64,000 nucleotides of DNA from Prorocentrum cordatum (Eukaryota; Sar; Dinophyceae; Prorocentrales; Prorocentraceae). Each line of letters begins with the position of its first letter. Position 1 is the stretch's first letter. The stretch spans positions 255,143 to 319,142 of the forward strand of contig CAUYUJ010003980.1 of the NCBI GenBank assembly GCA_963575745.1, in the 5' to 3' direction. Made by a program: the position numbers and the translations under genes. Under the pieces are notes generated by a model. That model ran no database searches, was not told the DNA's origin, and saw only the letters and a program-made list of their open reading frames with translations. Shown here piece by piece: positions 32,446 to 42,300 of this stretch.

Positions 32446-34590
32446 ATGGTCGGCGACGCCGCGCCCCATCAGAGGCAAGGCCTCCCAGCGGCCGGGCCGC
32501 GCGTTCAGCCGAGCGGGCTCTCTCGGGCGCGCTCGGCGCCTGTGGCGGCGCCGCTGCCCCAGGCCAGAAAGGCGCGCGGGCTGCCTGCGCCGCCGCGTCC
32601 GCCTCCTTTCCCTCGCGAAGCTGTGGGGCTGGCGCGGCGCGGGCGGGCGCTGGGCCGACAGGCGGCGACCGCGGGTCGCCCGCTGTCGGCCGAGGCTCGC
32701 GCCCAGGCCAGGGGGCAGGCGCTGCAGGCGCTGGCGGAGGCGCTCCCCGAGGCCGCGAGCGGCACCTTCGGCGAGCCGCTCGGTCTTCGCCAGCGGGAGA
32801 GGTCGCCCTCCTCGAGCACTGGCACGACATCCACCAGCGGGGTCGGGGGCGGCCGTCGCCGACGCGCCATGCTGGGCCGCCCCGAGTCTCTCCTCCGCAA
32901 GTACCTCGAGAAGGCCGTGGAGGAGCGGTGGGGCGGCCTCGCCCCGCGGGGGAAGCGGGCGGCCACGCGGCCCGCGCACGCGGAGTACCAGCTGGGCGTG
33001 ATCCGCTTCAAGGACCTCGCCATGTCGCGTGGGAAGGGCGTCGACGACATCGGGGGCTCCGCGCTGGGCGCCCTTTTCGCCGACTGCTTCGAAACGACCT
33101 TCTTCGCCGGCGAGGAAGCGTCGAGGAGGGTCAGGGCATTGGCCAGCTGGCATCGCCTGAACCTCAGCTTCAGCCGCCCGGGCACGAAGCGGCGCCAGCG
33201 GGCCGGGCGGGCCCCCCGCGGCCGGCGCAAGCAGTGCCCTGGCCGCCCGCAGAAGCCGGAGGTACTGGGAGTCTGGTTCAAGCTGATGAGCGCCCTGGTG
33301 ACGGTGGGCGGGCGCGGCGTGGCTTTGTTCGTGCTCGTCGCGCAGTCCGCCTACTTGCGCTCGGGGCAGCCGCTGGGAGTTCGTGGCTCGGGGCCCGCCC
33401 CCCCGGCGGCGGGGGCGGCGGCCCGCTGGTCGCTGCAAGTCCACCCAGAGGAGCGAGCCAGTCGCCGCAAGCTCGGCGACGCCAGCGCCTCGGCCCCCCA
33501 GGGCTCGGCCTGGGCCGCGCGGGCGAGGCCGGCGCTCGAGCGCTTCGAGGTGGCGGCGGGCGACGGGCCACTGGGGGCCGCCGACTACGGCGAACTGCCA
33601 CATGCCCGTGCGGCGCAGGCCGCGCCCATGCCTGAGCTGGCGCCGCACCGGGCACGGCCCTCATGCCCGCCCATCGACGCAGCTCGGGCGCTGGTGGACA
33701 TCAAAAGGAAATGGCAGTGGCGCAGCGGCAAGAGTGCCCTGCGGCTCGAGTGGCACGCGCGCGCCTCGCCGCCGGGCACCGCGAGCGCCCGAGCGCGGCC
33801 CGGAGGTGCGACGCCGAGCGCGGGCGACGAACAGAGGCGATCACCCTCCACGGGCGGGTCGCCCCGCGGCCGCGCAGGGGCGCCAGGCGTGATTGGCGCG
33901 TTCTTCGCAGCCAAGGCCATCGGGAGGCGCGGCTTCCAGGCGCGCGTCTGGGAGAGGTCCCGCGGCAACCGCGGTGACCCGGCCACGCCGCGCGCCCTTC
34001 GCCGCCCCCTGTCGGACACCCGCCCCGAGAGATGTCGAGGCGTGATGCTTGCGCCGCACTGGTCCTCTCATTCCATCGCAAAGGCCCGCTCGGCCCCGAT
34101 CCGCAGTCTGACGCGTGCTCGGGGCCTTCCGCGGCCCCAGATGCCCCCGACTGGCTGGGCGAAGCTTCAGGCCGGCATCAAACGCTTGCGCGTTGCGTCG
34201 AAGATAATCTCAGCGTGTAATTCCGCAGACCCCCCATGGATTTTTTGGAATCTGCAGAGTAGCTACACGTTTAAAACCCCAGAGCTCCTTTCCCTCGCGG
34301 GCAGACCCTATGTCTCTGCAGTTGCCTCATATGTTTTACAAGTTTTGTGCCAGATGGCGGAAGCGGACGCGCTTCCTGGCCGGCCACCTCCACCCCGATG
34401 AACTCGTTAATTGTCAGAGAACTTGCGCTGGGCGTGCCAGAGTCTGCAGTCGGACCGGCAGGCCGCATCTCGCGCTCGAAGGGGCCTCACCCGAGGGGGC
34501 AAGGTGGACCGCGATTGCCCAGACGTGCCCCCGACGTCTCACTAACGCATTGGCGTGCGTGCTTACGTCCCAGGCCAGGTTTCTTTTCCT
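32446..34590 (+). pseudogene. Tyrosine recombinase fused to C5-methyltransferase-like domain, decayed
   Basis: The frame 32446-34401 has three parts. Residues 1-140 are Arg/Pro-rich. Residues about 140-430 resemble the recombinase of dinoflagellate YR elements: LLRKYLEKAVEERW, then VLVAQSAYLRSG (box with the first catalytic Arg), W-x-L-x2-HPEE, and finally a box B region with APHRARPS and IKRKWQWRSGKSALRLEWH. The Tyr expected near the end (RRYEK-like) reads LRLEW, so the nucleophile is gone. Residues about 480-640 resemble the appended methyltransferase fold: an IGAFFAAKAIGRRGF start and CRGVMLAPHWSSHSIA, where the catalytic Pro-Cys of motif IV is replaced. The domain continues in another frame from about 34340 (ARWRKRTRF ... 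VCSRTGRPHLAL ... WTAIAQTCPRRL) to about 34590. One shift near 34345 separates the pieces. Confidence 0.6.
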
Positions 34591-34627
34591 TCCAGTTTGT
34601 CAATGCACCCTGTTTGGGTGTGACACG

Positions 34628-34768
34628 GGAAATCTACACATAGTTGTAGGCGGCAGTAAGCAGAGAATTTTCGAATGCCGATCTACGCGATGACTTGGCG
34701 GTGTTCACGAAAATATAGCAGCGAATGAAAACAGATCGCCCCCGCGGAATTCGCCGACCCCCGCTTGC
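34628..34768 (+). repeat. Split direct repeat B1
   Basis: Shares with B2 the ordered words GAAATCT, AGTAAGCAG/AGTCAGCAG, GTGTTCACGA/GATGTTCACGA, AATATAGCAGCGA and TTCGCCG. It lies immediately before A2. Confidence 0.85.
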
Positions 34769-34774
34769 CGCAAG

Positions 34775-34977
34775 ATGGGGGTGCGCGAGCGTGAATGGTG
34801 CATAAACGGCCTTTGTCGCCACCCGTGTGGGCCCCTTCCCGTCCTGGGCGCTAGGCGCTTGGATAACTGCGCGTCGCGGCCCCTGGGGCCTTGCTCCTGT
34901 GCGCTCGCACTGTTTAGGGGTGGGTCTTGGCACTCGGCCTCTGGCTAGCTCTCCAAAGCTGTCCGTTCTTGGCTCCC
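34775..34977 (+). repeat. Split direct repeat A2
   Basis: Second copy of A1, between B1 and B2. Contains CATAAACGGCCTTTGTCGCC, GCGCTAGGCGCTTGGAT and TTAGGGGTGGGTCTTGGCAC. Confidence 0.85.
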
Positions 34978-35047
34978 GCCGCCAGCCCAAAGCCTGATCG
35001 CCCTTCATTAATATTCCTTTCCCGAATGCAAGTCGCTGTCCATATAG

Positions 35048-35188
35048 GAAATCTGCGCACGTAGCTGTAGGCAGCAGTCAGCAGATACTTACCCAGTGCT
35101 GATTTACGCGAGGACTTGGTGATGTTCACGAGAATATAGCAGCGAGTGGAAACATATCACTCCTGCGGAGTTCGCCGCCCCCCCGCTT
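35048..35188 (+). repeat. Split direct repeat B2, right end of the element
   Basis: Second copy of B1. The similarity stops near CCCGCTTA at about 35188, which I take as the right terminus. Confidence 0.8.
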
Positions 35189-35190
35189 AT

Positions 35191-36916
35191 AAAAGCTTCG
35201 GGAAATGACGAACAACTGCGCACGTGCGATCTCGATCATCAGATAATCGACCACGACCACAAGCCATACGCCACGAAATCTTGTGACCGATGGGTTTGAT
35301 CTGTCAGCGCACTACTTGTTCTTGATCTCCTGAGTCATAGACTTAACATCGGAAGCTGCCAGCGACGCATCATCAAATACCCCCCATCTCTGCGATCAGG
35401 CGATCCACCTTCTCCGAACAAAAACGCAGATTGGCGGCGGGCCCAGCGCAGAGAACCGCATTCATACTTGGCCTCTGCACAGGTAGACGAACAGAAACTG
35501 GGACATGCTCGCCTACTTCGCGTAGCTCCGCGGGCTGCCACTCAACGCCCCGCGGCAGTATCATGAGTAAGCAGCGCAAGCGGTGGGATGGATGCGCATG
35601 CGCGGTCAATGCGCGCAGTACTCAGAAGTGCGCCGTTCCATTGTGTACTGCGCGTGGCTCTCTTGCGCAATCCCCGTCCATCTCATGGAAAGCCAGCGAA
35701 TCTCCGTCGCAAGAGGAACATTCGGCGTGCTCAAGAGACGGGCCAATGTGCTGACGAGACTCGCCCATCGCACTAAAGTTACACTCTCCACCAACAGTGC
35801 CGAAGCGCGGCGAGGGTCTAGAGCGCGCGATGCACAGGACAAAAGCGGTTCCTCGCAACCATTGGACCCTCGGGGTTGAGGTGAACGGGGCAAAGCTGCA
35901 GAGTTCCCAAAGGTCCTCTCAACAAGACTGTGAAACAGCGGCCGGGAACCACATCAATCGTATCATCCGTGCTAAAATGTGAGCGACGACGGTCATGAAC
36001 ACGTAAGAGTACACCAGCCATAACATGTGTGAGCAAGGAGAAGACGAGAGAAAGTATCTAAACTTCCACTGCGTCCGTGTGACTACTGAAGTAGAAGACG
36101 CTCGAACCTCTCAGCAACCCTCAAGCACATGTTGCATGTTACTTTGGTGCCCGTGAGCCCCGCCCACAGCACCGGAAATCGTGACAGCACCCCAGCTGCA
36201 AGTCGAGAAATGACTGCGAGGCACCCAAGAGACAGCAGGAGCAGGGGGCCAATTCGGCATCGAATGCGGCACTGGAAAATGCAGAGAGGCGCAGTCCTCA
36301 ATCACTTCAGGAGACCGCCAAATCAAGGTCAGCATCTCGATAGTGGGTTTCATCCTCCCATTTGGGAGCCCCCCTTCCTCACAATCACTCTGCAACCAAT
36401 TAGCACGAACGTCGGAATCGACTTGGAAGACGTCCGAAGCATCCTTGTCCGTGGTCTGCGTGATCGCGTTCGCGATCCCCGAGCATCACACAGTGCGCAC
36501 TGAGAAAGCCAGATCGGGTGGTCTGGAAGGAGCTTCCTCCAGGGAACCCACGCCTGCCCGAGGCGCCTTTTGACGCATACGTGCCTCACGGGGAAGATCT
36601 CCACGAACACAGAAGTTCGTGACCGCAAAACCTCCCGGATCAGTCCACGTGACTGAACTCATCCCAAACCACGAACAAAACCTGTGTGTCTCATCTGCCG
36701 GTGGCGCCCCAGCGAGCTTCTGAACAATCTCTTGCCGCACCTGTGCCCTTGTCACCTCAAGCACCTTCCTAGGGAACGGACCCACGCATCCCAGACGAAA
36801 ACTCTGTGAACGTTGGGGATGCCACCAGGAGCCCAGTCAACACCAAGCATATCTGCAGCCGTCGAGGAACCACTTCCTTCGCCACGACGCCGTTTAGCAC
36901 CCGACGACACAATAGA
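35191..36916. other. No recognisable gene
   Basis: Mixed sequence. Open frames up to about 130 codons occur on both strands, including one minus frame at 36486-36785 with a somewhat protein-like stretch (GMSSVTWTDPGGFAVTNF), but no family is recognised. It could contain exons of the minus-strand gene(s) at 36.9-38.0 kb. Confidence 0.35.
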
Positions 36917-37180
36917 CTAACCCCCCGAATCGTAGGAGCTCGAGCCTGATGCCATCTCAACCTTCACCAGGTTGGCGGCACTCAGACACTCGTCGTACTT
37001 CTCGTTGACCTTCGTGTTCAGTGCAGTCAACTGTTTCTGCATGTTGTCTATCTGCGGGCGGAGGTTCATCAGGTCACGTACTGTATCGCCCATGCTCTCG
37101 ATTGAGGCCATGGGCTGAGCGTGCTTGACGGCCTGGTCAGTCTGCATTCCTTTTCACCTTGATGCTCGCGAGGTCCGCCA
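36917..37180 (-). CDS. Small coiled-coil protein or exon
   Basis: On the minus strand an ATG at about 37180 opens MADLASIKVK. After one base too many in the run at 37151-37154 the reading continues in the next frame from 37147 (MQTDQAVKH) to a TAG at 36917. Residues in the second part form clear heptads (MNLRPQIDNMQKQLTALNTK) typical of a two-stranded coiled coil, then a Ser-rich tail ending SSSYDSGG. About 85 residues if the two parts are one protein. The shift could be an assembly error or a real break, and the shorter start at 37147 is the alternative. No family is assigned. Confidence 0.5.
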
Positions 37181-37440
37181 TGGCTGAGTAACGAATGGAC
37201 TAGCAAGTTACCGTTTCAAAACAAAGAATCAAAAAAGCGCGTGCGTGAAACGAGAGAAAAGACGAGACCCCTGTCCTGGGCTTCTCGAGGGCATCACAAG
37301 CGGTCAACCTGGACCAATCTCGACAGAGATGGATTACTTGAGCCAGGACGACTACGGAGGGAGAAGGGGGAGGAGGAGGACGATGAGGAGGAGGAGGAGG
37401 ACGGGGAGGAGGACGGGGAGGACCGGCAAAAACGGGTTTC

Positions 37441-37980
37441 CTAGACCCGCACAAGTTCAGACAGAACGCTGACCTGACACTCATCCTCATTCCTGCTGTG
37501 CTTATGCGCTGACACGGTGGCGGGGTTGGCCGCAAGCAACTGGATATCACTAAGGACGGCGAACGCCTGCCGGTACTTCTGCAGATGGTACGATACCTCG
37601 CACAATTTAATCAAGAAGCGGAATCGTACCTCAGGATCCGTTATCTCACCCGCACGCTTCCATCCTCGCAGCAGGACGATCTCGGACTTGTCCCACTGTG
37701 CCTCGTTGGCATAGACGCGGCCCAGCTCGTTTATCCAATAAAGGCTGTGAGGGCTGTCTGCCAGCGCACCTCTTGCTATCCTCGCCTCTTCGCTCATCCC
37801 AGCTCGCTTGGCAACACGTGCTGGACACGCAGTGAGCCGCAGAACATCAATCAAGTCATGCGCCCGCAGCGCGTCCACGGACATCGGCAAGCTGCACTTC
37901 TTCCAAGAGGCTGGAGATGGGTTCTGTGACGTCATGATGTTCTGAAGAGCGCGCCGAGGTCGCCGCTGGAGAAGGAGCAC
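37441..37980 (-). CDS. TPR-like exon
   Basis: A 179-codon minus-strand frame. Residues about 75-112 (SLYWINELGRVYANEAQWDK) and 116-149 (FRFLIKLCEVSYHLQKYRQA) are paired helices with the spacing of tetratricopeptide repeats, which bind partner proteins. The N-terminal third is less convincing and the last residues after NEDECQ look like read-through into an intron: CAG followed by GTCAGC at that point could be a donor site. The coiled-coil ORF at 36917-37180 lies 260 bases downstream on the same strand, so the two may be parts of one gene. No specific family is recognised. Confidence 0.5.
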   Translation of the reverse strand: MLLLQRRPRRALQNIMTSQNPSPASWKKCSLPMSVDALRAHDLIDVLRLTACPARVAKRAGMSEEARIARGALADSPHSLYWINELGRVYANEAQWDKSEIVLLRGWKRAGEITDPEVRFRFLIKLCEVSYHLQKYRQAFAVLSDIQLLAANPATVSAHKHSRNEDECQVSVLSELVRV

Positions 37981-38529
37981 CGAACGCGCTCAGGCATCAG
38001 CGGCCCCTGGTTGGCGTGGTTTCCGGCCACGACGGCTGCCAGGGGCACGGGCTGCTGGCTGGCGCGGTCTCCAGCCGAGACGGCTGCCAAGGGCACGGGC
38101 TGTCCGAAGACAACCGCGCTGGAATCTGCCCTCATTCAACGCTGGCCCCATCCCGGCAGGATCAACTCGAGAGGGGGCAACCGGCTGCCATACGAGCTTC
38201 TTCAGAGGCCATTCCGGCGAGATGGGATCGGCGCTGGAGCTGGTCGAAGCGAGTTCTTTGATAAGGATTGGGCAGTGGAAGCAGAGGGATCAAGCGATGT
38301 ACAGTTGGCGGGCCTTGGGGCGATTCCCAACGCTGGCCCGAGTCTCGAGCCATTGGCGTCTCCATCCCCATGGCCCGTGCATCACTTCTTGTCAACGCCA
38401 CTGTGATATCTGCCACCGTGCCTCTGGCACGAAATGGAGTGCCCCAAGGCTCATGCAGCACTGGAGGGCTTATGGTAAGTCCGTGCCAGGGTCTGCCCGA
38501 ATCGTTCGCGTCGGCCTACCCGCTCAGGA
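37981..38529. other. No recognisable gene
   Basis: Contains a direct duplication near 38025-38105 (GCCACGACGGCTGCCAGGGG and CCGAGACGGCTGCCAAGGG contexts). Otherwise nothing is supported. Confidence 0.4.
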
Positions 38530-39080
38530 GGGCCCCCAAACGAGCCCAGATGGCTCCAAGAGGCTCCACAAATGGTCAAAGAGGGCCCCAAGTCGCCCCA
38601 ATATCGCTCGAAGACGCGCAAGGTGGCCCAAAGACGGGCCAAGAAGCCTCCAAGACGGCCACAGGGATCTCGAAGCGGCCTCCCAAGAGGGCCCAGAGAG
38701 GCAAAAGGCATTGATTTTCCCTAGGTGTTTGAAGGCTTCTGACGTTCTGGCCTTTTCGGTTTCCAACGCTCCAAGACGCCCAAAGAGGCACCCAAAACGG
38801 CCCAAGAGGCCCCCGAAGAGGGCCCCAAGACGGCCTGAGAGCGCCCCAAGACGGCTCAAGAGGCGCCCAAGACGGCGCAAGGGGGCTCCAAGACGTCCCC
38901 AAAAAGAGCCCAAGAGAGGAAACACCATCTAAGCCTCCCGCCCCGAAAGACTCCCAGGACGCCCCCAGTGGCGCCCAAAGGGCCCCAAGAGACCGCCAGG
39001 AGGCCTCCAAGAGGCCCCACGAGCCCTCCGAGAGGCCTAGAAGAGGCCCCCAAGAGACACCAAAACAGCCTCCAAGAGGC
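38530..39080. repeat. CCAAGA quasi-repeat array
   Basis: CCAAGAGGCC, CCAAGACGGCC and CCCCAAGA words spaced 10-11 bases. This is the last array with this polarity; from about 39330 on the family appears as its complement. Confidence 0.85.
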
Positions 39081-39329
39081 CCCCGCGAGGCGTCCCACGA
39101 GATCCCAATGAACATCCAATAGGCTTCATACCCACAGCCCAGGCACGTTGTCATGATGGGCCGAAGGCCATTCGACCTGCTTTGCACGGGGTTGGAAAGC
39201 GCGTGTACTTTGTGAGGGCGCGAGGTCGATGGCCTAATGTCTTGGAGCCGTGCTGGTGTTAAGGCTTCGGTGCGACATACCGAAATCTAGCACAACGCAT
39301 TGCGAAAATCAATGAACACTGCATTTCGG
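39081..39329. other. Junction module at the polarity switch
   Basis: CCCACAGCCCAGGCACG and GGGCCGAAGGCCATTCG at about 39130-39175 repeat the module next to the 10.1 kb array. The stretch GGCTTCGG ... AATCTAGCA ... TTGCGAAAATC at about 39260-39312 recurs at about 43370-43425, again just before a CTTGGG array. Confidence 0.6.
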
Positions 39330-42300
39330 GGCCTTCCTGGGGGTTCTTTTGGGGCTCCGTTGGGTCGTCTTGGGGCCCCCTTTGGCCTTCCTGGGGCCCT
39401 CTTGGAGAATCTTGGGGGGCTAGGGCCGTCTTGGAGCCCTCTCGGGCCTCCGGGACCCTCTTGGGTACCTCCTGTACGTGGGGCTCTCTTAGGAACTGTT
39501 TGGGACCCTCAGGGGCCTCTCTTGGGCCGTCGTGGGGCTTGTGGCTGTCTTGGGACGTCTTGGAGCCCTCTGGGGCCGTCTTGGGGCCGTCTCCGGGGCC
39601 TCGTGGACCGTCTTTAAGCGATCTTGGGGGCTGCTGCGGTCGTCGTGGACGCTGTCAAACCCAAAGAAGCGAATATCGTAAAACATCTAGGCTTCCTGTG
39701 GGAATGTGGCGTGTTGTGCCTCTTGCGGGCGATCTTGGGGGCCTTTTGGAGCGCCTTGAAAGCCTCTTCGGCCGTCCTGCGGCCGTCTTGGGCCCTATGT
39801 GAACGCTCATGGGCCGTCGTGGGACCCTTTTGGGTTTTCCGGGAACCGTCTTGGAGGTATTCGAAACCGTCTTGGGGGGCTCTTGGGCCATCATGGGTGC
39901 CTCTTGGGCGCTCCTGGGGCTGAATTGGGCCGTCTCGGGCCGAAGACCTGGACCGGCACGAGAACGGAGAGAGCGCTGCAGGAACTTGCCCGAGAGGGCT
40001 CATGGCACCCTTCGCTCTGGGGAGCCTTGGCGTTACGAGCATGTTGCGTCATCGCTCTCTGTGGGGAGCCTGGTGTTCAGAGACTTTTACGTTGCCGCTC
40101 GCTCTTGGGAGCCTTGGTGTGACGAGCTTTTTGCGTCACCGCGCTCTGGGGAGCCTTGGTGTTCAGAGCTTGTTGCGTCACCGCTCGCTGATGGGAGCCA
40201 TGGTGTTCTTGAGCATCTCTTGGGCCTCGTCGGGGTCTTCTGGGGGCCCTTATGGAACCCTTTGGGAGCCCTTTTGGGACAATGTTGTGCCGTCTTGCGG
40301 CCCTTTGCTGCAGGAACTCGCCCGAGAGGGCTCATGGCACCCTTCGCTCTGGCACTGGGGAGCCTTGGTATGAAGAGCTGGTTATTTCGCCGCTCTCCGT
40401 CGGGAGCCCTGGTGTTCAGAAACTTTCACGTTGCCGCTCGTTCTTGGGAGCCCTGGTGTGAAGAGCATTTTACGTCACCGCGCTCTGGGGAGCCTTGGTG
40501 TTCAGAGCTTGTTGCGTCACCGCTCGCTGATGAGAGCCATGGTGTTTCTTGGCGTCTCTAGGGCTTCTTCGGAATCTTTCGAGGGCCCTGTGGGACCGTT
40601 GTTGGACTCTTGGGCCGTCTTGGGGCCAGCCCAGTCTCCACAACCAAGCAGCCCAGTCCCCACACCGCCTTTTCGGGCCCTCTTGGGAGCCACTTGGAGC
40701 CATCTTGGGGCTCTCGTGGGGCCGTCTTGGGGCCCTCTTGGGCCGTCTTGGGGCCCTCGTGGGCCGTCGGAGGGGGCCACTCGCACCGTTTTCGGGCCCT
40801 TTTGGGGCCTTTGGGGCCGTCTTGGGACGATCTTTGGGGCCTCTGGGGCCGTCTGGGGCCCTTCTGGGCCCGTAAAGGCGAGAACCTCAACAACCTTGAA
40901 AAACCGTAAGAGGTAAACCAAACATGCTTTTGGCCTCCTGAAGCCCTCTCGGGGGCCCTCTTGAGGGTTGTCTTGGGACTCTTAGGCCGTCTTGGGACCA
41001 GCCCAGTCCCCACACCCAAGCAGCCAAGCACACCGCCTCTTCGGGCTCACTTGGGGGTCTCTTTGGAGCCTCTTGAGGCCGTCTTGGGGTTCTCTTGGGG
41101 CCGGCTTGGGGACCTCTTGGGTTTGGGGGCCCTCTTAGGCCGCCTGGGGGCCATCTTGGACCGATCCCTTTGGTGGGCCTCTGGGGCCATCCTAGGACGA
41201 GCTTTGGGGCTTCGTGGGCCGTCTCGGGCCATTCTGCGCCCGAAAGGTGAGAACCCGAAAAACCTTCAAAAACCATTGGGGGAACAATGTTTTTGGCCTC
41301 CCCTTTCGAGGGCCTTCTTGAAGGCCTCTGGAGCCGTCTCGAGGCTCTCTGGGACCGTCTGGAGGCCATCTGAAGCTCTCTTGGGGCCGTCTTTGGTCAG
41401 TGTTGGAACCCTCTTGGGCCGTCTTGGGGCCCTGTGGCCGTTTCACCCGAACAAGTACGAGGAAACAGGCAATGGGAACCGCCCGGGAGCCGCTTCACTC
41501 GAACAAATACGAAGGAAGCGGCCCCTGGGCGGCCATTACAAACCATCCCCGCGCGCCTCGCCCCTCCCCTGGACCCATCCCTGGAGGGCTCCGCCCCGAC
41601 TCAACGTATATCGTTCGTACCTCGCTCTTTCCGTCATACCCGAAAACTGTGGCCATCGGGAGCCTTGGTGGTAGGAGCTTGTTACGTCACCGCTCGCTCT
41701 TGGGAGCCTTGGTGTTCCGAGACTTGTACGTTGCCGCTCGCTCTTGGGAGCCTTGGTGTTGAGAGTTGCTTACGTCACCGTTCGCTTTTGGGAGCCTTGG
41801 TGTCACGAGTTTGTCACGTCACCGCTCGCTGTTGGGAGCCTCGGTGTGAAGAGCTTTTTGCGTTACCGATCGCTGTCTTATTTGGCCTACCTGGGCATTC
41901 TTGGGGGTCTTTTTGGAACCCTTCTCTGGGGCCCTCTTGGAACGTTTTGGGGCCCTCTGGAGCCGTTTTGGGGCGCTTTGGGGCCGCCTTGAGGCGTCTT
42001 GGAGGCCTTGGACCGTTTTGTGGACGGCTCTCTTGGGCCGTCCAGGGGCATCTTGGCCCCCTTTTAGGCAGTCCTGGGCCCGTCTTGGGGCGTTCCTGGG
42101 GCCCTCTTGGGCCGTCTAAATGCGATTCTGGGGGCCTGCTGGCATGCTAAAAACGTATGTTTTCCCATCGGACATTGGCGATTGTAGTTTCTGTGGGGTC
42201 CTCTTGAGGGCCTCTTGGGCCGTCTTGGAGCAATCTTAGGGTGTCCTGGGGGCCTCGTGGGCCGTCTTGGAGCCAGTTCAGGCTGTCTTGGGGCGCCCTC

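Larger units (their letters stand above)
27494..35190 (+). mobile_element. PAT/Ngaro-type tyrosine-recombinase retrotransposon with methyltransferase-like domain
   Basis: An element of about 7.7 kb with split direct repeats: A1 at 27494-27694, then the ORFs, then B1 (34628-34768), A2 (34775-34977) and B2 (35048-35188). A1 matches A2 and B1 matches B2 at roughly 80-85% by eye. The A1-ORFs-B1A2B2 layout is the hallmark of PAT- and Ngaro-type YR retrotransposons and differs from LTRs. The ORFs in order are gag-like, RT plus RNase H, and tyrosine recombinase plus methyltransferase-like domain. Frameshifts break RT/RNase H and the methyltransferase part, and catalytic residues are lost, so it is not autonomous. 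Repeat divergence suggests an old insertion. Class assignment combines repeat layout and protein motifs seen here with family knowledge. Confidence 0.8.
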
